DNA of 17,146 nt from an uncultured Bacilli bacterium (GCA_944358665.1 CALVRP010000078.1:1-17146), one strand, 5' to 3'; positions 6,894 to 14,777 are shown, counted from the first letter of the stretch. Numbers and translations are program-made. The notes: generated by a model from the sequence alone, not told the origin.

Positions 6894-7502
6894 ATATTTT
6901 AAAACAGTCATACTGATTCGGAACATGGGGTCACTAATATCATGAGTTACCATAATCGCACTTTTTTTCTCTTTTTTAATAATTTTATATACATCATCGG
7001 AAACAGCTAGTCTTGTTTGATAGTCTAAAGCCGAAAATGGTTCATCTAATAAGAGTATATCTGGTTTAGTTGCGAGGGTTCTAATCAAAGAAACTCTTTG
7101 CCGCATGCCTCCAGATAAGTTACTAGGATAAGCATTGATAAAATCGTCTAAACCGTATGTTTTTAATAAGTGCATGACATATTTTTTACTTTCTTCATTT
7201 AAATTATGATTAATCTCAAGTCCTAGCAAACAGTTTTTTAAAACAGTTCGCCACTCAAATAAACTATCACCTTGTGGCATATAACCAATATGTATATTAT
7301 CTTCAATATTAATTTCGCCATTTGATTTATCTTCTAAATTACATAACATTTTTAAAATTGTAGATTTTCCACAACCACTTGGTCCGACAATCGCAATAAA
7401 TTCTCCACTATTTAAATCAAAAGAAAAATTATCAACAGCTAAAATTTCCCTTTTTTTAGTATGATAAATTTTCTTTAAATCTTTAATTTTTAGTATTGGC
7501 AT
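6888..7502 (-). pseudogene. ABC importer ATPase, 3'-truncated (SsuB/TauB-like)
   Basis: This is the ATP-binding subunit of a nitrate/sulfonate/thiamine-precursor-type importer. Walker A is GPSGCGKST at 40-48, the Q-loop glutamine is Q77, the signature LSGGMRQR is at 129-136, Walker B ILLLDEP at 149-155, and the H-loop is H187 (VTHDIS). Family members run to about 240-260 aa and continue after THDIS with EAI...SDRV. Here similarity stops at residue 190 and 14 unrelated residues (DPMFRISMTV LKYK) precede TAA. The break lies near 6929-6932 and faces the end of rec1. The start ATG 7502 is 2 nt from the stop of the SBP fragment, the normal operon arrangement. The core motifs survive, but the regulatory C-terminus is lost and no permease is present, so it should be non-functional. 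Confidence 0.85.
6905..6932. other. Probable right junction of the rec1 element (att half-site)
   Basis: Host ATPase sequence, read on the minus strand, ends ...CATGATATTAGTGA and continues as CCCCATGTTCCGAATC, which does not fit the gene. The change occurs at about 6929-6932, some 60 nt past the rec1 stop. This is where a serine-integrase crossover would lie. No matching left half-site is convincing in the window; ATGTTGAACATTAAG at 4843 shares only ATGTT and scattered bases. Confidence 0.45.
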
Positions 7503-7504
7503 TG

Positions 7505-8060
7505 CTATTCCTTTGAATAAGTATTGTCTACTAATTTATCGTAAGGAGCCTTTTCCTCTAATTGCCCCGCATTAGCGGCAATATCTTGTATATGATTAAA
7601 ATTCTTTTCACTTATATAAGTTGTATCGAACCAAGAGTCAATATCAATATATTTTTGGACTATATCAGCCACTTCTTCTTCACTGTTGTCTGGGAAATAA
7701 CTAGTAATTACTTCTGCGATTTCTTCTGCACTATGTGAATGAACATAATCAAGTCCTTTTTGAGTTGCTTTAGTAAAAGCTTCAATTACTTCAGGATTTT
7801 CCTCTATATAACTTTTTTTCGCATTATAAGCAGTATATGGAACTTCCCCACCAAGCTCGCCAATAGAAGCTACAATATAACCATAACCTTCTTTTTCAAG
7901 CTCAGAAGCTGTTGGTTCAAATAATGCCACAAAGTCACCGACTCCGCCAATAAACGCTCCTGACATTGAAGCAAAGTCAACGCTAGTATCAATATTTACC
8001 TCGTCACTTTTGATATTATTACTATTTAAGGCATATTCTAATGTCATCGCTGGCATACCA
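7505..8060 (-). pseudogene. C-terminal half of a split ABC solute-binding protein (NMT1/SsuA-like)
   Basis: This is lobe 2 and the C-terminus of a periplasmic-type substrate-binding protein, with no signal peptide. The readable product from ATG 8056 is 183 aa, starting MPAMTLEYALNSNN, then FIGGVGDFVALFEPTASELE, where family members have the ligand-lobe pattern. ATG 8056 is an internal Met of the parent gene, not a natural start, and has no ribosome site. The missing N-terminal half is at 16151-15721 on the same strand. Joining the halves at the GG (plus-strand CC) restores GGREGGMPAMTLEYAL and a protein of about 328 aa, the usual length. The split is caused by the integrated element. The ATPase gene follows 2 nt after the stop. 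Confidence 0.9.
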
Positions 8061-8090
8061 CCATATCGGCTACTAAACTTATAATAAAAA
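8051..8090. other. attL of the 7.66-kb element
   Basis: Host SBP sequence (TGGCATACCA, 8051-8060), the core dinucleotide CC (8061-8062), then the element arm ATATCGGCTACTAAACTTAT (from 8063). The arm is an inverted copy of the one at 15698-15720, with 4 mismatches over 27 positions counted outward from the core. The element side is fixed by an internal copy at 9349 that begins at exactly the same base. Confidence 0.85.
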
Positions 8091-8121
8091 AATTTCTATT
8101 AATGAATTATATATTAAAATA

Positions 8122-8130
8122 TGATAAAAT
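8122..8130 (+). promoter_or_regulatory. Extended -10 promoter of the HipA-like gene
   Basis: TGATAAAAT (-10 TAAAAT at 8125-8130) lies 22 nt before the chosen ATG 8153, with AAAGAAGG between. It falls inside the longer ORF that would start at 8102, an argument for the shorter protein. Confidence 0.5.
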
Positions 8131-8152
8131 ATATATAGAAAGAAGGTGCGTT

Positions 8153-9328
8153 ATGAAAGTAATTTTGATGAACAAAAATAAGGAAGTATTGGTGGCTGAA
8201 TATGATGAAGAAATTGCTGCCTTCACGGAAATATGCGAAATAAAAAATATTGATTATGCACCAATGATTTTAAAAAGGGAATATCAAAAACATGGTAATA
8301 TAAGAAATGAGTTATCTGAATGGTTTAAGGGAAGGGGAATTCCATCTTGGAGAGATGATTTAGATTTACTGTTATCTAGACTTGATATAAGTTCTCCAGA
8401 AGAATTACTTAATAAAGCATTTGGTTTATCATTATCAGATCAATACTTTATAAAACCTTTTGATAGTGAAATAGAATATAAAGATATTAATTTTTTTGAT
8501 CATGATTTTAATTGTGCTGATTTTACCAACGCTACATTTTCAAATAATTATGATTTCAGTACAAAAATTAGTTTAATGTCACCAAATAATACCACTGATG
8601 GCCGTCTTAAGAAAACTTGGATAATTGAAGATAATATAAGATATTTATTAAAAGGTGGTTATAAGTCGGAAATTATGCAGCCATTTAATGAAGTACTAGC
8701 GACAATGATATGTGAGATATTAGGTTTTGAATGCACAAAATATGAGATTGCCATTGTATCTGGTAAAATAGTTTCTAAATGTCCTTGTTTTATTGATAAG
8801 GATACGGAACTTATTACAGCTCATCAAATTTTACATAATAATTGTGAAAAAACTAATGCTTATGAAGAATATATAAAAATATTAGAAAATAATGGAATAA
8901 AAAACGCTAGAGAAAAAATAGAAAACATGTTTGTTTTAGATTATCTTTTGCTTAATGAAGATAGACATTTAAATAACTTTGGTATTATAAGAGATGTAAA
9001 TACTTTAAAATGGCTAGATGTTGCTCCTATCTTTGATAGTGGACAGTCATTAAATATAATAGATTTTAATGAAGAAGAAATTATTATAAATGGCAAGGGA
9101 CGTTTTTTCTATAATGTTGAAAGCTTTGATGCTATAATTAACCATATTAAAGATTTTAGTCGTTTTGACGTAAATAAATTGGAAGATTTACCAGAAGAGT
9201 TTGATAATTTACTTCACAAATATCAAGAAATTACTCATATGTCAGATAGAAGAATTAATAAAATATGTACTTTGCTTTATAGTAGAATAAATAAATTTAA
9301 AAAGATTATAGATGAAAATAATTTATAA
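8153..9328 (+). CDS. HipA-like protein kinase, solitary
   Basis: The protein has 391 aa from ATG 8153 (AAAGAAGG upstream); the ORF's ATG at 8102 precedes its own promoter and is rejected. The C-terminal two-thirds carry a HipA/PI-kinase-like core: a glycine-rich loop TTDGRLKKTW (147-156), a probable ATP-binding lysine K167 in YLLKGG, the catalytic motif NEDRHLNNFG (268-277; D270, N275) and the metal-binding FDSG (294-297). Residues 1-100 form a separate region with a short beta start (MKVILMNKNKEVLVAEYD) and helices. HipA toxins phosphorylate aminoacyl-tRNA synthetases and are normally paired with HipB. No HTH antitoxin gene is adjacent, so toxin, defence or regulatory roles are all possible. 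It has its own promoter and terminator, and lies between two direct copies of the attachment arm. Confidence 0.7.
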   Translation: MKVILMNKNKEVLVAEYDEEIAAFTEICEIKNIDYAPMILKREYQKHGNIRNELSEWFKGRGIPSWRDDLDLLLSRLDISSPEELLNKAFGLSLSDQYFIKPFDSEIEYKDINFFDHDFNCADFTNATFSNNYDFSTKISLMSPNNTTDGRLKKTWIIEDNIRYLLKGGYKSEIMQPFNEVLATMICEILGFECTKYEIAIVSGKIVSKCPCFIDKDTELITAHQILHNNCEKTNAYEEYIKILENNGIKNAREKIENMFVLDYLLLNEDRHLNNFGIIRDVNTLKWLDVAPIFDSGQSLNIIDFNEEEIIINGKGRFFYNVESFDAIINHIKDFSRFDVNKLEDLPEEFDNLLHKYQEITHMSDRRINKICTLLYSRINKFKKIIDENNL

Positions 9329-9338
9329 TCTTTTTATT
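9301..9338 (+). terminator. Intrinsic terminator of the HipA-like gene
   Basis: AAAGATTATA (9301-9310) pairs perfectly with TATAATCTTT (9324-9333), followed by T-rich sequence. The stem overlaps the last codons and the stop. Confidence 0.85.
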
Positions 9339-9348
9339 ATACTTAAAT

Positions 9349-9376
9349 ATATCGGCTACTAAACTTATAATAAAAA
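9349..9376 (+). repeat. Internal 28-bp direct copy of the element's left attachment arm
   Basis: Identical to 8063-8090 over 28 bp, starting ATATCGGCTACTAAACTTAT. It begins at exactly the base where the left crossover lies. The dinucleotide before it is AT (9347-9348), not CC, and the left side shows no opposing arm, so it is a half-site. The two copies frame a 1,286-bp segment holding only the HipA-like gene. Confidence 0.9.
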
Positions 9377-9411
9377 TAATCTTTAATTCATAAAATTATA
9401 TTGGTGATAAG

Positions 9412-9522
9412 ATGAACATAATTAATATTTTTAATGAAAAAGGTAAAAGTTTAGAACAAATTATGAAAGAATTTTTTCTTTCTTTTTATCTAAATAATGA
9501 GGTTTTTAAAGAAAATGATTAA
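9412..9522 (+). CDS. 36-aa small protein overlapping recombinase 2
   Basis: ATG 9412 is preceded by TTGGTGAT as a modest ribosome site. The product reads MNIINIFNEKGKSLEQIMKE then FFLSFYLNNEVFKEND; it looks helical. Its stop (9520-9522) overlaps the rec2 start by 8 nt, which implies translational coupling and a role linked to recombination, such as a directionality or accessory factor. The function is inferred from position only; no family is recognised with certainty. Confidence 0.6.
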   Translation: MNIINIFNEKGKSLEQIMKEFFLSFYLNNEVFKEND

Positions 9523-11059
9523 TAAAATATATAAAGTTGGTATTTATATTAGACTATCTCGTGAAGATGGTGATAATCTAGAAAGTGAAAGTGTTAAAAA
9601 TCAAAGAACATTTTTACATAAGTATTTAGAAGAAAGTACGGATTTTATTTTAACTGGTGAATATGTTGATGATGGTTATAGTGGTTCAAACTTTAATAGG
9701 CCAGCGTGGTTAAAGCTTTTAAATGATATAGATAATAAAAAAATTGATACAATTATTACTAAAGATTTATCGAGAATGGGACGTGATTATATTTCTATGG
9801 GAAATTACATTGAAAGAGTATTCCCCGAAAATAGTATAAGATATATTGCAGTTAATGATGATATTGATACATTATATGAAACCCCAGGCCTTGAATTCTT
9901 ACAATTTAAATTAGTTTTTAACGATTATTATTTAAAAGATACTTCTAAAAAAATAAGAAAAATAATTAAAACAAAAAAACAAGAGGGACAGTTTCTTGGT
10001 TGGAAGGCTGTCTATGGATATAAAAAAGATCCAAATAATAAATATAAATTAATTATTGATGAAAATGTTAGCCCCATAGTTAAATATATGTTTGATTTAG
10101 CGCTGCAAGGAAATAGCCCAAGGCAAATTGCGAATATACTTAATAAAGAGAAAATACCTAATCCTAGTAGTTATGCAGGGTTAAATAGAGGTATAAAAAC
10201 TTCATCTTATAAACTTTGGTGTCCTAGAACAATAAATGATATGCTTTCTAACGAAACCTATATAGGTAATTTAACACAAGGAAAAAGAAAAAAAATAACT
10301 TATAAGTCAAAAAAAGAAATTAGGGTTCCGAAAGAAGAATGGATTATTACTGAAAATACTCATGAACCAATTATTGATAAAAATACCTTTTCCACAGTAA
10401 ATAATCTTTTAAAGAAAAATAAAAATAAAGTCAATAATAAAAATGTTTATTTGCTATCAGGTTTTATGTATTGTAAAGAATGTGGCCATGCAATTGGAAT
10501 TAATAAAAGTAGTGATAAAAAAAGAAAATATACTGTTTGTACTTATTATGCTTCGCATAGTAAATATAAATTATGTACGCCTCATTCTAATAATTATGAT
10601 AAATTAGAAAAAATAGTTTTAGAAAGTTTAAAACAATTATGTAATTCGAATATCGATAAAGATAAATTTAAAAGAGAAATAAAAGAAGAATTAAAAAAGA
10701 AATCTTTAAAAACAAAAATAGAAAAAGAAATAAATGTTTTAGAAGTGAAAGTGAAGAAAAATTTAAATTATATTGATAAAATATATGAAGATAAGTTGAA
10801 TGGTGAGATTACTAAAGAAACCTTTCAAAGATTAACAATAAAATATCAAAAAGAAAATGAATTAAAGAAAAAAGAAATAAAAGAATTACAAGAGAAACTA
10901 ACTAATATTATAGAAAATAATGAAAAGGAAACTTTAAATAAAATAGATAATTTTTTATCTTTCCAAAAACTTGATAGAAATTTACTAGTTAATTTAATTG
11001 ATAAAATAATAATTGATAAAAATAAAAACATTGAAATATATTATAAATTTAATGCATAA
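9515..11059 (+). CDS. TnpX/TndX-like large serine recombinase (rec2)
   Basis: The protein has 514 aa from ATG 9515; ATG 9497 in the same frame would add six residues but has no ribosome site, while GAGG at 9499-9502 can serve 9515. The catalytic domain has S15 in YIRLSREDGDN, VDDGYSGSNFNRP at 51-63, KDLSRMGRDY at 83-92, and DTSKKIRK at 142-149; this signature set is that of the Tn4451 TnpX / Tn5397 TndX group. The recombinase domain (about 165-300, with PRTINDMLSNETYIG) leads to a zinc ribbon (C320/C323, C342/C354), a Lys/Glu-rich coiled coil (about 370-480) and a short C-terminal tail. The start overlaps the 36-aa ORF. It is the only recombinase inside the 8063-15720 element and so its likely integrase and excisionase. 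rec1 belongs to a different branch. Confidence 0.92.
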   Translation: MINKIYKVGIYIRLSREDGDNLESESVKNQRTFLHKYLEESTDFILTGEYVDDGYSGSNFNRPAWLKLLNDIDNKKIDTIITKDLSRMGRDYISMGNYIERVFPENSIRYIAVNDDIDTLYETPGLEFLQFKLVFNDYYLKDTSKKIRKIIKTKKQEGQFLGWKAVYGYKKDPNNKYKLIIDENVSPIVKYMFDLALQGNSPRQIANILNKEKIPNPSSYAGLNRGIKTSSYKLWCPRTINDMLSNETYIGNLTQGKRKKITYKSKKEIRVPKEEWIITENTHEPIIDKNTFSTVNNLLKKNKNKVNNKNVYLLSGFMYCKECGHAIGINKSSDKKRKYTVCTYYASHSKYKLCTPHSNNYDKLEKIVLESLKQLCNSNIDKDKFKREIKEELKKKSLKTKIEKEINVLEVKVKKNLNYIDKIYEDKLNGEITKETFQRLTIKYQKENELKKKEIKELQEKLTNIIENNEKETLNKIDNFLSFQKLDRNLLVNLIDKIIIDKNKNIEIYYKFNA

Positions 11060-11070
11060 AAAAAGAGAAA

Positions 11071-11649
11071 TTATCTCGCATTTAGATTATCCTTATCATA
11101 AGAAATAACTTCTCCAGTATTTTTGTTAATAGTAAAATCATATTCATAAGTACTATCAGTAAATTCGATTTCATAAACTGATATTCCATCATCGACTTCT
11201 TCATTAGCTTTTCTTAAGTTTATATCATTTTCACTAACTCCAGCTTGCTTAAAAGCAATTTGTTTAGCTTCATCTAAAGTAATTTCTGTAGTGCTTGTGT
11301 TATTAGAAGTGTTATCATTTGTAGTGTTGTTTTCGTTGTTTTGAGTATTTGAAGAATTATTAGAATTATTTACATAGTCCGTATAAATAATTCTACCATT
11401 TTCTCCATCAATTTTATATTCATATTCTACGTTGTTATAGTAAACACTAACATCATAAGCTTTTTCATCAAATTCGAAGTCTACACTTTCAAAATATATG
11501 TCATTTTCATTTTGATTAATATCATCTATGACAATATCTTTAATTTCATCTTCACTTAAGTAAGTAGTTTTCATATAAATCCAAAAAGCTAAACCACCAA
11601 TGATAATAATAGCTAAAATAGCTATTAAAACTTTCCATATAGTTTTCAT
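11071..11649 (-). CDS. Membrane-anchored double-PepSY protein
   Basis: This is a 192-aa protein with an uncleaved N-terminal anchor (about 5-27, IWKVLIAILAIIIIGGLAFW) and an extracytoplasmic remainder. Two PepSY-like repeats are visible: about 32-92 (SEDEIKDIVIDDI ... YEYKIDGENGRIIY) and about 120-188 (TLDEAKQIAFKQAGV ... YEYDFTINKNTGEVISYD). A low-complexity Asn/Thr/Ser linker (about 93-118) separates them. PepSY domains are associated with inhibition or chaperoning of secreted peptidases; the target here is unknown. The start is preceded by AGGTGGAGGTGG and a clear promoter. It is transcribed opposite to the rest of the element and converges on rec2 with an 11-bp gap. Confidence 0.8.
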   Translation of the reverse strand: MKTIWKVLIAILAIIIIGGLAFWIYMKTTYLSEDEIKDIVIDDINQNENDIYFESVDFEFDEKAYDVSVYYNNVEYEYKIDGENGRIIYTDYVNNSNNSSNTQNNENNTTNDNTSNNTSTTEITLDEAKQIAFKQAGVSENDINLRKANEEVDDGISVYEIEFTDSTYEYDFTINKNTGEVISYDKDNLNAR

Positions 11650-11667
11650 CTATCCACCTCCACCTTT

Positions 11668-11695
11668 ATTGTATCATAAAAATAAATTATTTTAA
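11668..11695 (-). promoter_or_regulatory. Promoter of the PepSY gene
   Basis: Read on the minus strand: TTAAAA, a 16-nt spacer, then TACAAT with an upstream TG (extended -10 TGATACAAT, 11668-11676). The -10 ends 18 nt before the ATG at 11649. It is divergent from the acyltransferase promoter; the 215-bp intergenic region holds nothing else that I can support. Confidence 0.55.
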
Positions 11696-11799
11696 CTAAT
11701 AATATATATTAAAAAAAGTTTTATGATTTATATTCTTAAGTAATTTAAATATTTTTAAAAATTTTGTAAAATTTTATATAATAAAAATTAAAATTATTG

Positions 11800-11828
11800 T
11801 TGAGAAATTCCTAATATAGTGATAGAAT
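11800..11828 (+). promoter_or_regulatory. Promoter of the acyltransferase gene
   Basis: TTGAGA (11800-11805), a 17-nt spacer, then TAGAAT (11823-11828) preceded by TGA, giving an extended -10. It is the best-formed promoter in the window. Confidence 0.7.
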
Positions 11829-11864
11829 ATTGTATAGTAGGAGACTACTTAGAAGGAGGAGTGT

Positions 11865-13139
11865 ATGACAAAAGAAAACACTGTTAAGAAGAGAAATAGT
11901 GCGATTGAACTATGGCGCTTTATGATAGCGGTAGCCATTATTGGATTCCATATTGGTTTTATAATAGCTAATACATGTAATGGTTCAAATGGTTATTTTC
12001 TAGAGTCAAGTAATTGGTTCTTTGGTTCAAGCGAAGTTTTATGGATCTTTACAATAACAGCGGGCTTCTTTATGGTGTCTCACTTTAAAAAGCGGGCTGC
12101 AGATAAAGATTATAAAACAAAAAGTGCATCATCAAGAGCATGGGAATATACTTGGACAAGAATAAAAACTCTACTTCCAGTATTAATTATTGGTTATATA
12201 TTAGGAGTTATTGTTTGTACAAGTTTCTATTATCCAGATTATAACTTGCAACAAATATGTACAATGATTATTAATAGTTTCTGGGAATTCTTAGGTTTCC
12301 ATGCGGCTGGTCTTAGAAGTGCCGGTAATGAATTCTTTAACTTAAATGGACCACTTTGGTTTATTTCAGCGATTATCATTGTTGGTTATTTCTTATATTG
12401 GGGTCTTTGTAAAAATGAAGACTTCATGGCTGGTATTATTGCACCATTTACTTTTATCTTCTTAGGTGGATGGTGGTGCTTTACTGGTACTAGAGCTTCA
12501 CAAACTGCTTGGTCTACATTAGGAGCTCAAACTGCTTCAACAAATGGTACTGGTGGAGCCGCTACTGATGCGACAGCAATATTAGGATTTAATAATGGAT
12601 TATTATTTGTCTTAATGGGAATGTTAGCTGGTATTATTCTTTATTACTTAATCCAAAAAATTAAAAACCATAAATTTACTACTGTTGGTAAAGGCGCCCT
12701 AACTATTTTATATATTGTTAGTGCAGGATTACTTTTATGGTATACAATTTACCCAGCTACTTGGTTTAACTTAGAAAGATGGACAGTTGCTTTATTATGT
12801 ATCCTTGTAATTGGCCTTACTTTATTAAATAAAGATAAGATAACTAGTTTATTAAATAATAAATATACTAGTGGCTTATTTGATTATTTAGGAAGTATTT
12901 CATTACATATTTATATGTTACATTATCCAATTGCGATATTTGTCTTAAAATTATTAGGACCTAACACTGAAGCAACAACTTATTCTTTCTGGGCTGTATT
13001 CATTCCAGCAACATTATTAACTATTATCTTTAGTGCTTTATTAAAAACATTCATGGATATGATTAAAGAAAATAGACAACTTGCAAAAGCGGAAGAATTA
13101 GAAGAAAAACCAAAAACAAAAGCAAAAAAACAAAGTTAG
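11865..13139 (+). CDS. Integral membrane acyltransferase (acyltransferase-3 family)
   Basis: A 424-aa polytopic membrane protein with about ten hydrophobic segments. The N-terminal signature RNSAIELWRFMIAVAIIGFH (10-29) matches the family's E..R..A...V...H pattern, with R18 and H29 as the key residues. NGPLWFISAIIIVGYFLYW matches the conserved LWFLSALF segment. Members transfer acetyl, succinyl or other acyl groups from a cytoplasmic donor onto surface sugars or peptidoglycan; no extracellular SGNH domain is present, unlike OatA. The C-terminus is a charged Lys/Glu tail. AAGGAGG precedes the start. The gene is monocistronic, with its own promoter and terminator. As cargo it could modify the cell envelope; the acceptor is unknown. 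Confidence 0.85.
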   Translation: MTKENTVKKRNSAIELWRFMIAVAIIGFHIGFIIANTCNGSNGYFLESSNWFFGSSEVLWIFTITAGFFMVSHFKKRAADKDYKTKSASSRAWEYTWTRIKTLLPVLIIGYILGVIVCTSFYYPDYNLQQICTMIINSFWEFLGFHAAGLRSAGNEFFNLNGPLWFISAIIIVGYFLYWGLCKNEDFMAGIIAPFTFIFLGGWWCFTGTRASQTAWSTLGAQTASTNGTGGAATDATAILGFNNGLLFVLMGMLAGIILYYLIQKIKNHKFTTVGKGALTILYIVSAGLLLWYTIYPATWFNLERWTVALLCILVIGLTLLNKDKITSLLNNKYTSGLFDYLGSISLHIYMLHYPIAIFVLKLLGPNTEATTYSFWAVFIPATLLTIIFSALLKTFMDMIKENRQLAKAEELEEKPKTKAKKQS

Positions 13140-13165
13140 AATGTTGACTTTGTTTTTCTTTATAT
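13125..13165 (+). terminator. Intrinsic terminator of the acyltransferase gene
   Basis: AAAAACAAAGT (13125-13135) pairs perfectly with ACTTTGTTTTT (13147-13157), followed by T-rich sequence. The left arm encodes the last Lys/Gln/Ser residues. Confidence 0.85.
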
Positions 13166-13178
13166 TTTTTTATTTCTG

Positions 13179-13187
13179 TGTTATCAT
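13179..13187 (+). promoter_or_regulatory. Possible extended -10 for the CoA-transferase gene
   Basis: TGTTATCAT lies 19 nt before the GTG start, the same spacing as at other genes here. No clear -35 is visible. Confidence 0.3.
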
Positions 13188-13205
13188 AAAAATAGAGGTG
13201 ATAAC

Positions 13206-14765
13206 GTGAAAATAATAAATGCCGAAGATGTAGGAAAAATAATTAAAGATGGTGATACGGTAGCGATTAGTGGTTCCGGTGGTTCGGGTTCTGCTGAAGC
13301 AATTATTAAAGGCATTAGTGACAGCTTTGTTAAAACCGGTCATCCTAATAATTTAACAGTTACTTGTGGTATTAGTCCGGGTAATTTGACGGAAGATGAA
13401 GTTGGTATGAACATGCTAGCAAAAAAAGGCTTAACGGGTAAAGCTATTTGTGCCCACCTTGGTATGGGAAGAGTATTTGGTAATGCTATTGGTAAGAATC
13501 AATTTCCCGCTTTTGCTATTCCACTTGGTGTTATAAATCATTTGTATAGAGCTATTGCGGGTAAAGAACTAGGATTAGTTACTAAAATTGGTCTTAATAC
13601 TTTCGCCGATCCTAGAATAGAAGGGTGCTGTGCCAATGAAAAAGCTAAAGCTTTAGAACCAATAGTAGAACTTGTTAATATAGATGGGAAAGAACAATTA
13701 TTTTATAAATCCTTTCCAATTAATGTCGCGGTTTTAAAAGCGACATATGCTGATGAAGAAGGGAATATTTCTTTAGAACACGAAGCAGTAATTGGTGAAC
13801 AATATAATATGGCTATTGCTGCCCATAATAGTGGTGGAATAGTAGTGGTTCAGGTAGAAAAAATAGTTCCTAAAAATTCACTTCGTGCAAGAAATGTATT
13901 AATTCATTCTTCTTTAGTTGATTATGTTGTTGTAGCTAAGCCGGATATTTCTTTGGGTGAATATAATATGCCAGTATATCGTCCAGAAGTTACAGGTGAT
14001 AAAAGAATTGCCTTAGAAGAAATCCAAATTAGACCACTCGATAATAGGAAGGTTTGTGGTCGCAGAAGTGCTATGGAACTAAAAAAAGGTTATGTCGTTA
14101 ATTTAGGTGTTGGTATGCCTGATTCGGTAGCTAACGTTTGTGCTGAGGAAGGTATTAGTGACGATATTTTTCTTTCAGTAGAGTCAGGTCCAACCGGTGG
14201 TGTACCAGTAGGTGGAGTAGCATTTGGTGGAGCGATAAACCCAGATTCAGTTATTTCAACGGCCGAGCAGTTTGATGCTTATAATGGGGGCTCGCTTAAT
14301 ATGGCGATTGTTGGACTTGCCGAAGTTGATGAAAATGGTAATGTAAATGTTAGTAAGTTTGGAACTAGGGTAACCGGTCCTGGAGGATTTATTAATATCA
14401 CACAAAACACAAAAAAAGTTATATTTGTTGGGACATTTACAGCTGGTCATTTAAAAGAAGAAATTAAAGATGGAAAATTAAATATTTTAGAAGAAGGAAA
14501 TACTTTAAAATTTGTTAAAACAATTCAGCAAGTTACTTTTTCCGCGCAAAATGCTTTAAATAATAATCAGGAAATATTATATATAACGGAAAGAGCGGTC
14601 TTTAAATTAACTGGGCTTGGGCTAGAGCTTATTGAAATTGCCCCTGGTGTAGATTTAGAAAAAGATATTTTAAAGCAAATGGCTTTTAAACCATTAATTT
14701 CTAAGGACTTAAAGGAAATGGATAATAAAATATTTAAAGAAGAAAAAATGGATTTAAAAATTTAA
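13206..14765 (+). CDS. Acyl-CoA:acetate/3-ketoacid-type CoA-transferase (YdiF/Pct-like)
   Basis: A 519-aa single-chain family I CoA-transferase, with an alpha-like half (1-270) fused to a beta-like half (280-519). It moves CoA between short-chain acyl-CoA and a free acid, as in fermentative acetate, propionate or butyrate metabolism. The catalytic glutamate is E326 in SVESGPTGG, the family motif that forms the glutamyl-CoA thioester. SGSGGSGSAEAII (22-34) and GVGMPDSVAN (301-310) are the usual glycine-rich CoA-binding loops. The length is normal. The start is GTG 13206 with AGAGGTGAT upstream. The acid substrate cannot be read from sequence. It sits in its own transcription unit. A fermentation enzyme is unusual cargo for a small recombinase element. 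Confidence 0.9.
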   Translation: MKIINAEDVGKIIKDGDTVAISGSGGSGSAEAIIKGISDSFVKTGHPNNLTVTCGISPGNLTEDEVGMNMLAKKGLTGKAICAHLGMGRVFGNAIGKNQFPAFAIPLGVINHLYRAIAGKELGLVTKIGLNTFADPRIEGCCANEKAKALEPIVELVNIDGKEQLFYKSFPINVAVLKATYADEEGNISLEHEAVIGEQYNMAIAAHNSGGIVVVQVEKIVPKNSLRARNVLIHSSLVDYVVVAKPDISLGEYNMPVYRPEVTGDKRIALEEIQIRPLDNRKVCGRRSAMELKKGYVVNLGVGMPDSVANVCAEEGISDDIFLSVESGPTGGVPVGGVAFGGAINPDSVISTAEQFDAYNGGSLNMAIVGLAEVDENGNVNVSKFGTRVTGPGGFINITQNTKKVIFVGTFTAGHLKEEIKDGKLNILEEGNTLKFVKTIQQVTFSAQNALNNNQEILYITERAVFKLTGLGLELIEIAPGVDLEKDILKQMAFKPLISKDLKEMDNKIFKEEKMDLKI

Positions 14766-14777
14766 ATCTTTTTTTAT
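14749..14777 (+). terminator. Intrinsic terminator of the CoA-transferase gene
   Basis: GATTTAAA (14751-14758) and TTTAAATC (14761-14768) form the stem around the stop codon, followed by seven or more Ts. Confidence 0.7.

Noticed and set aside
8102..8152. Upstream ATG for the HipA-like protein
   Set aside because: The extended -10 box at 8122-8130 lies inside this extension, and the ribosome site fits ATG 8153.
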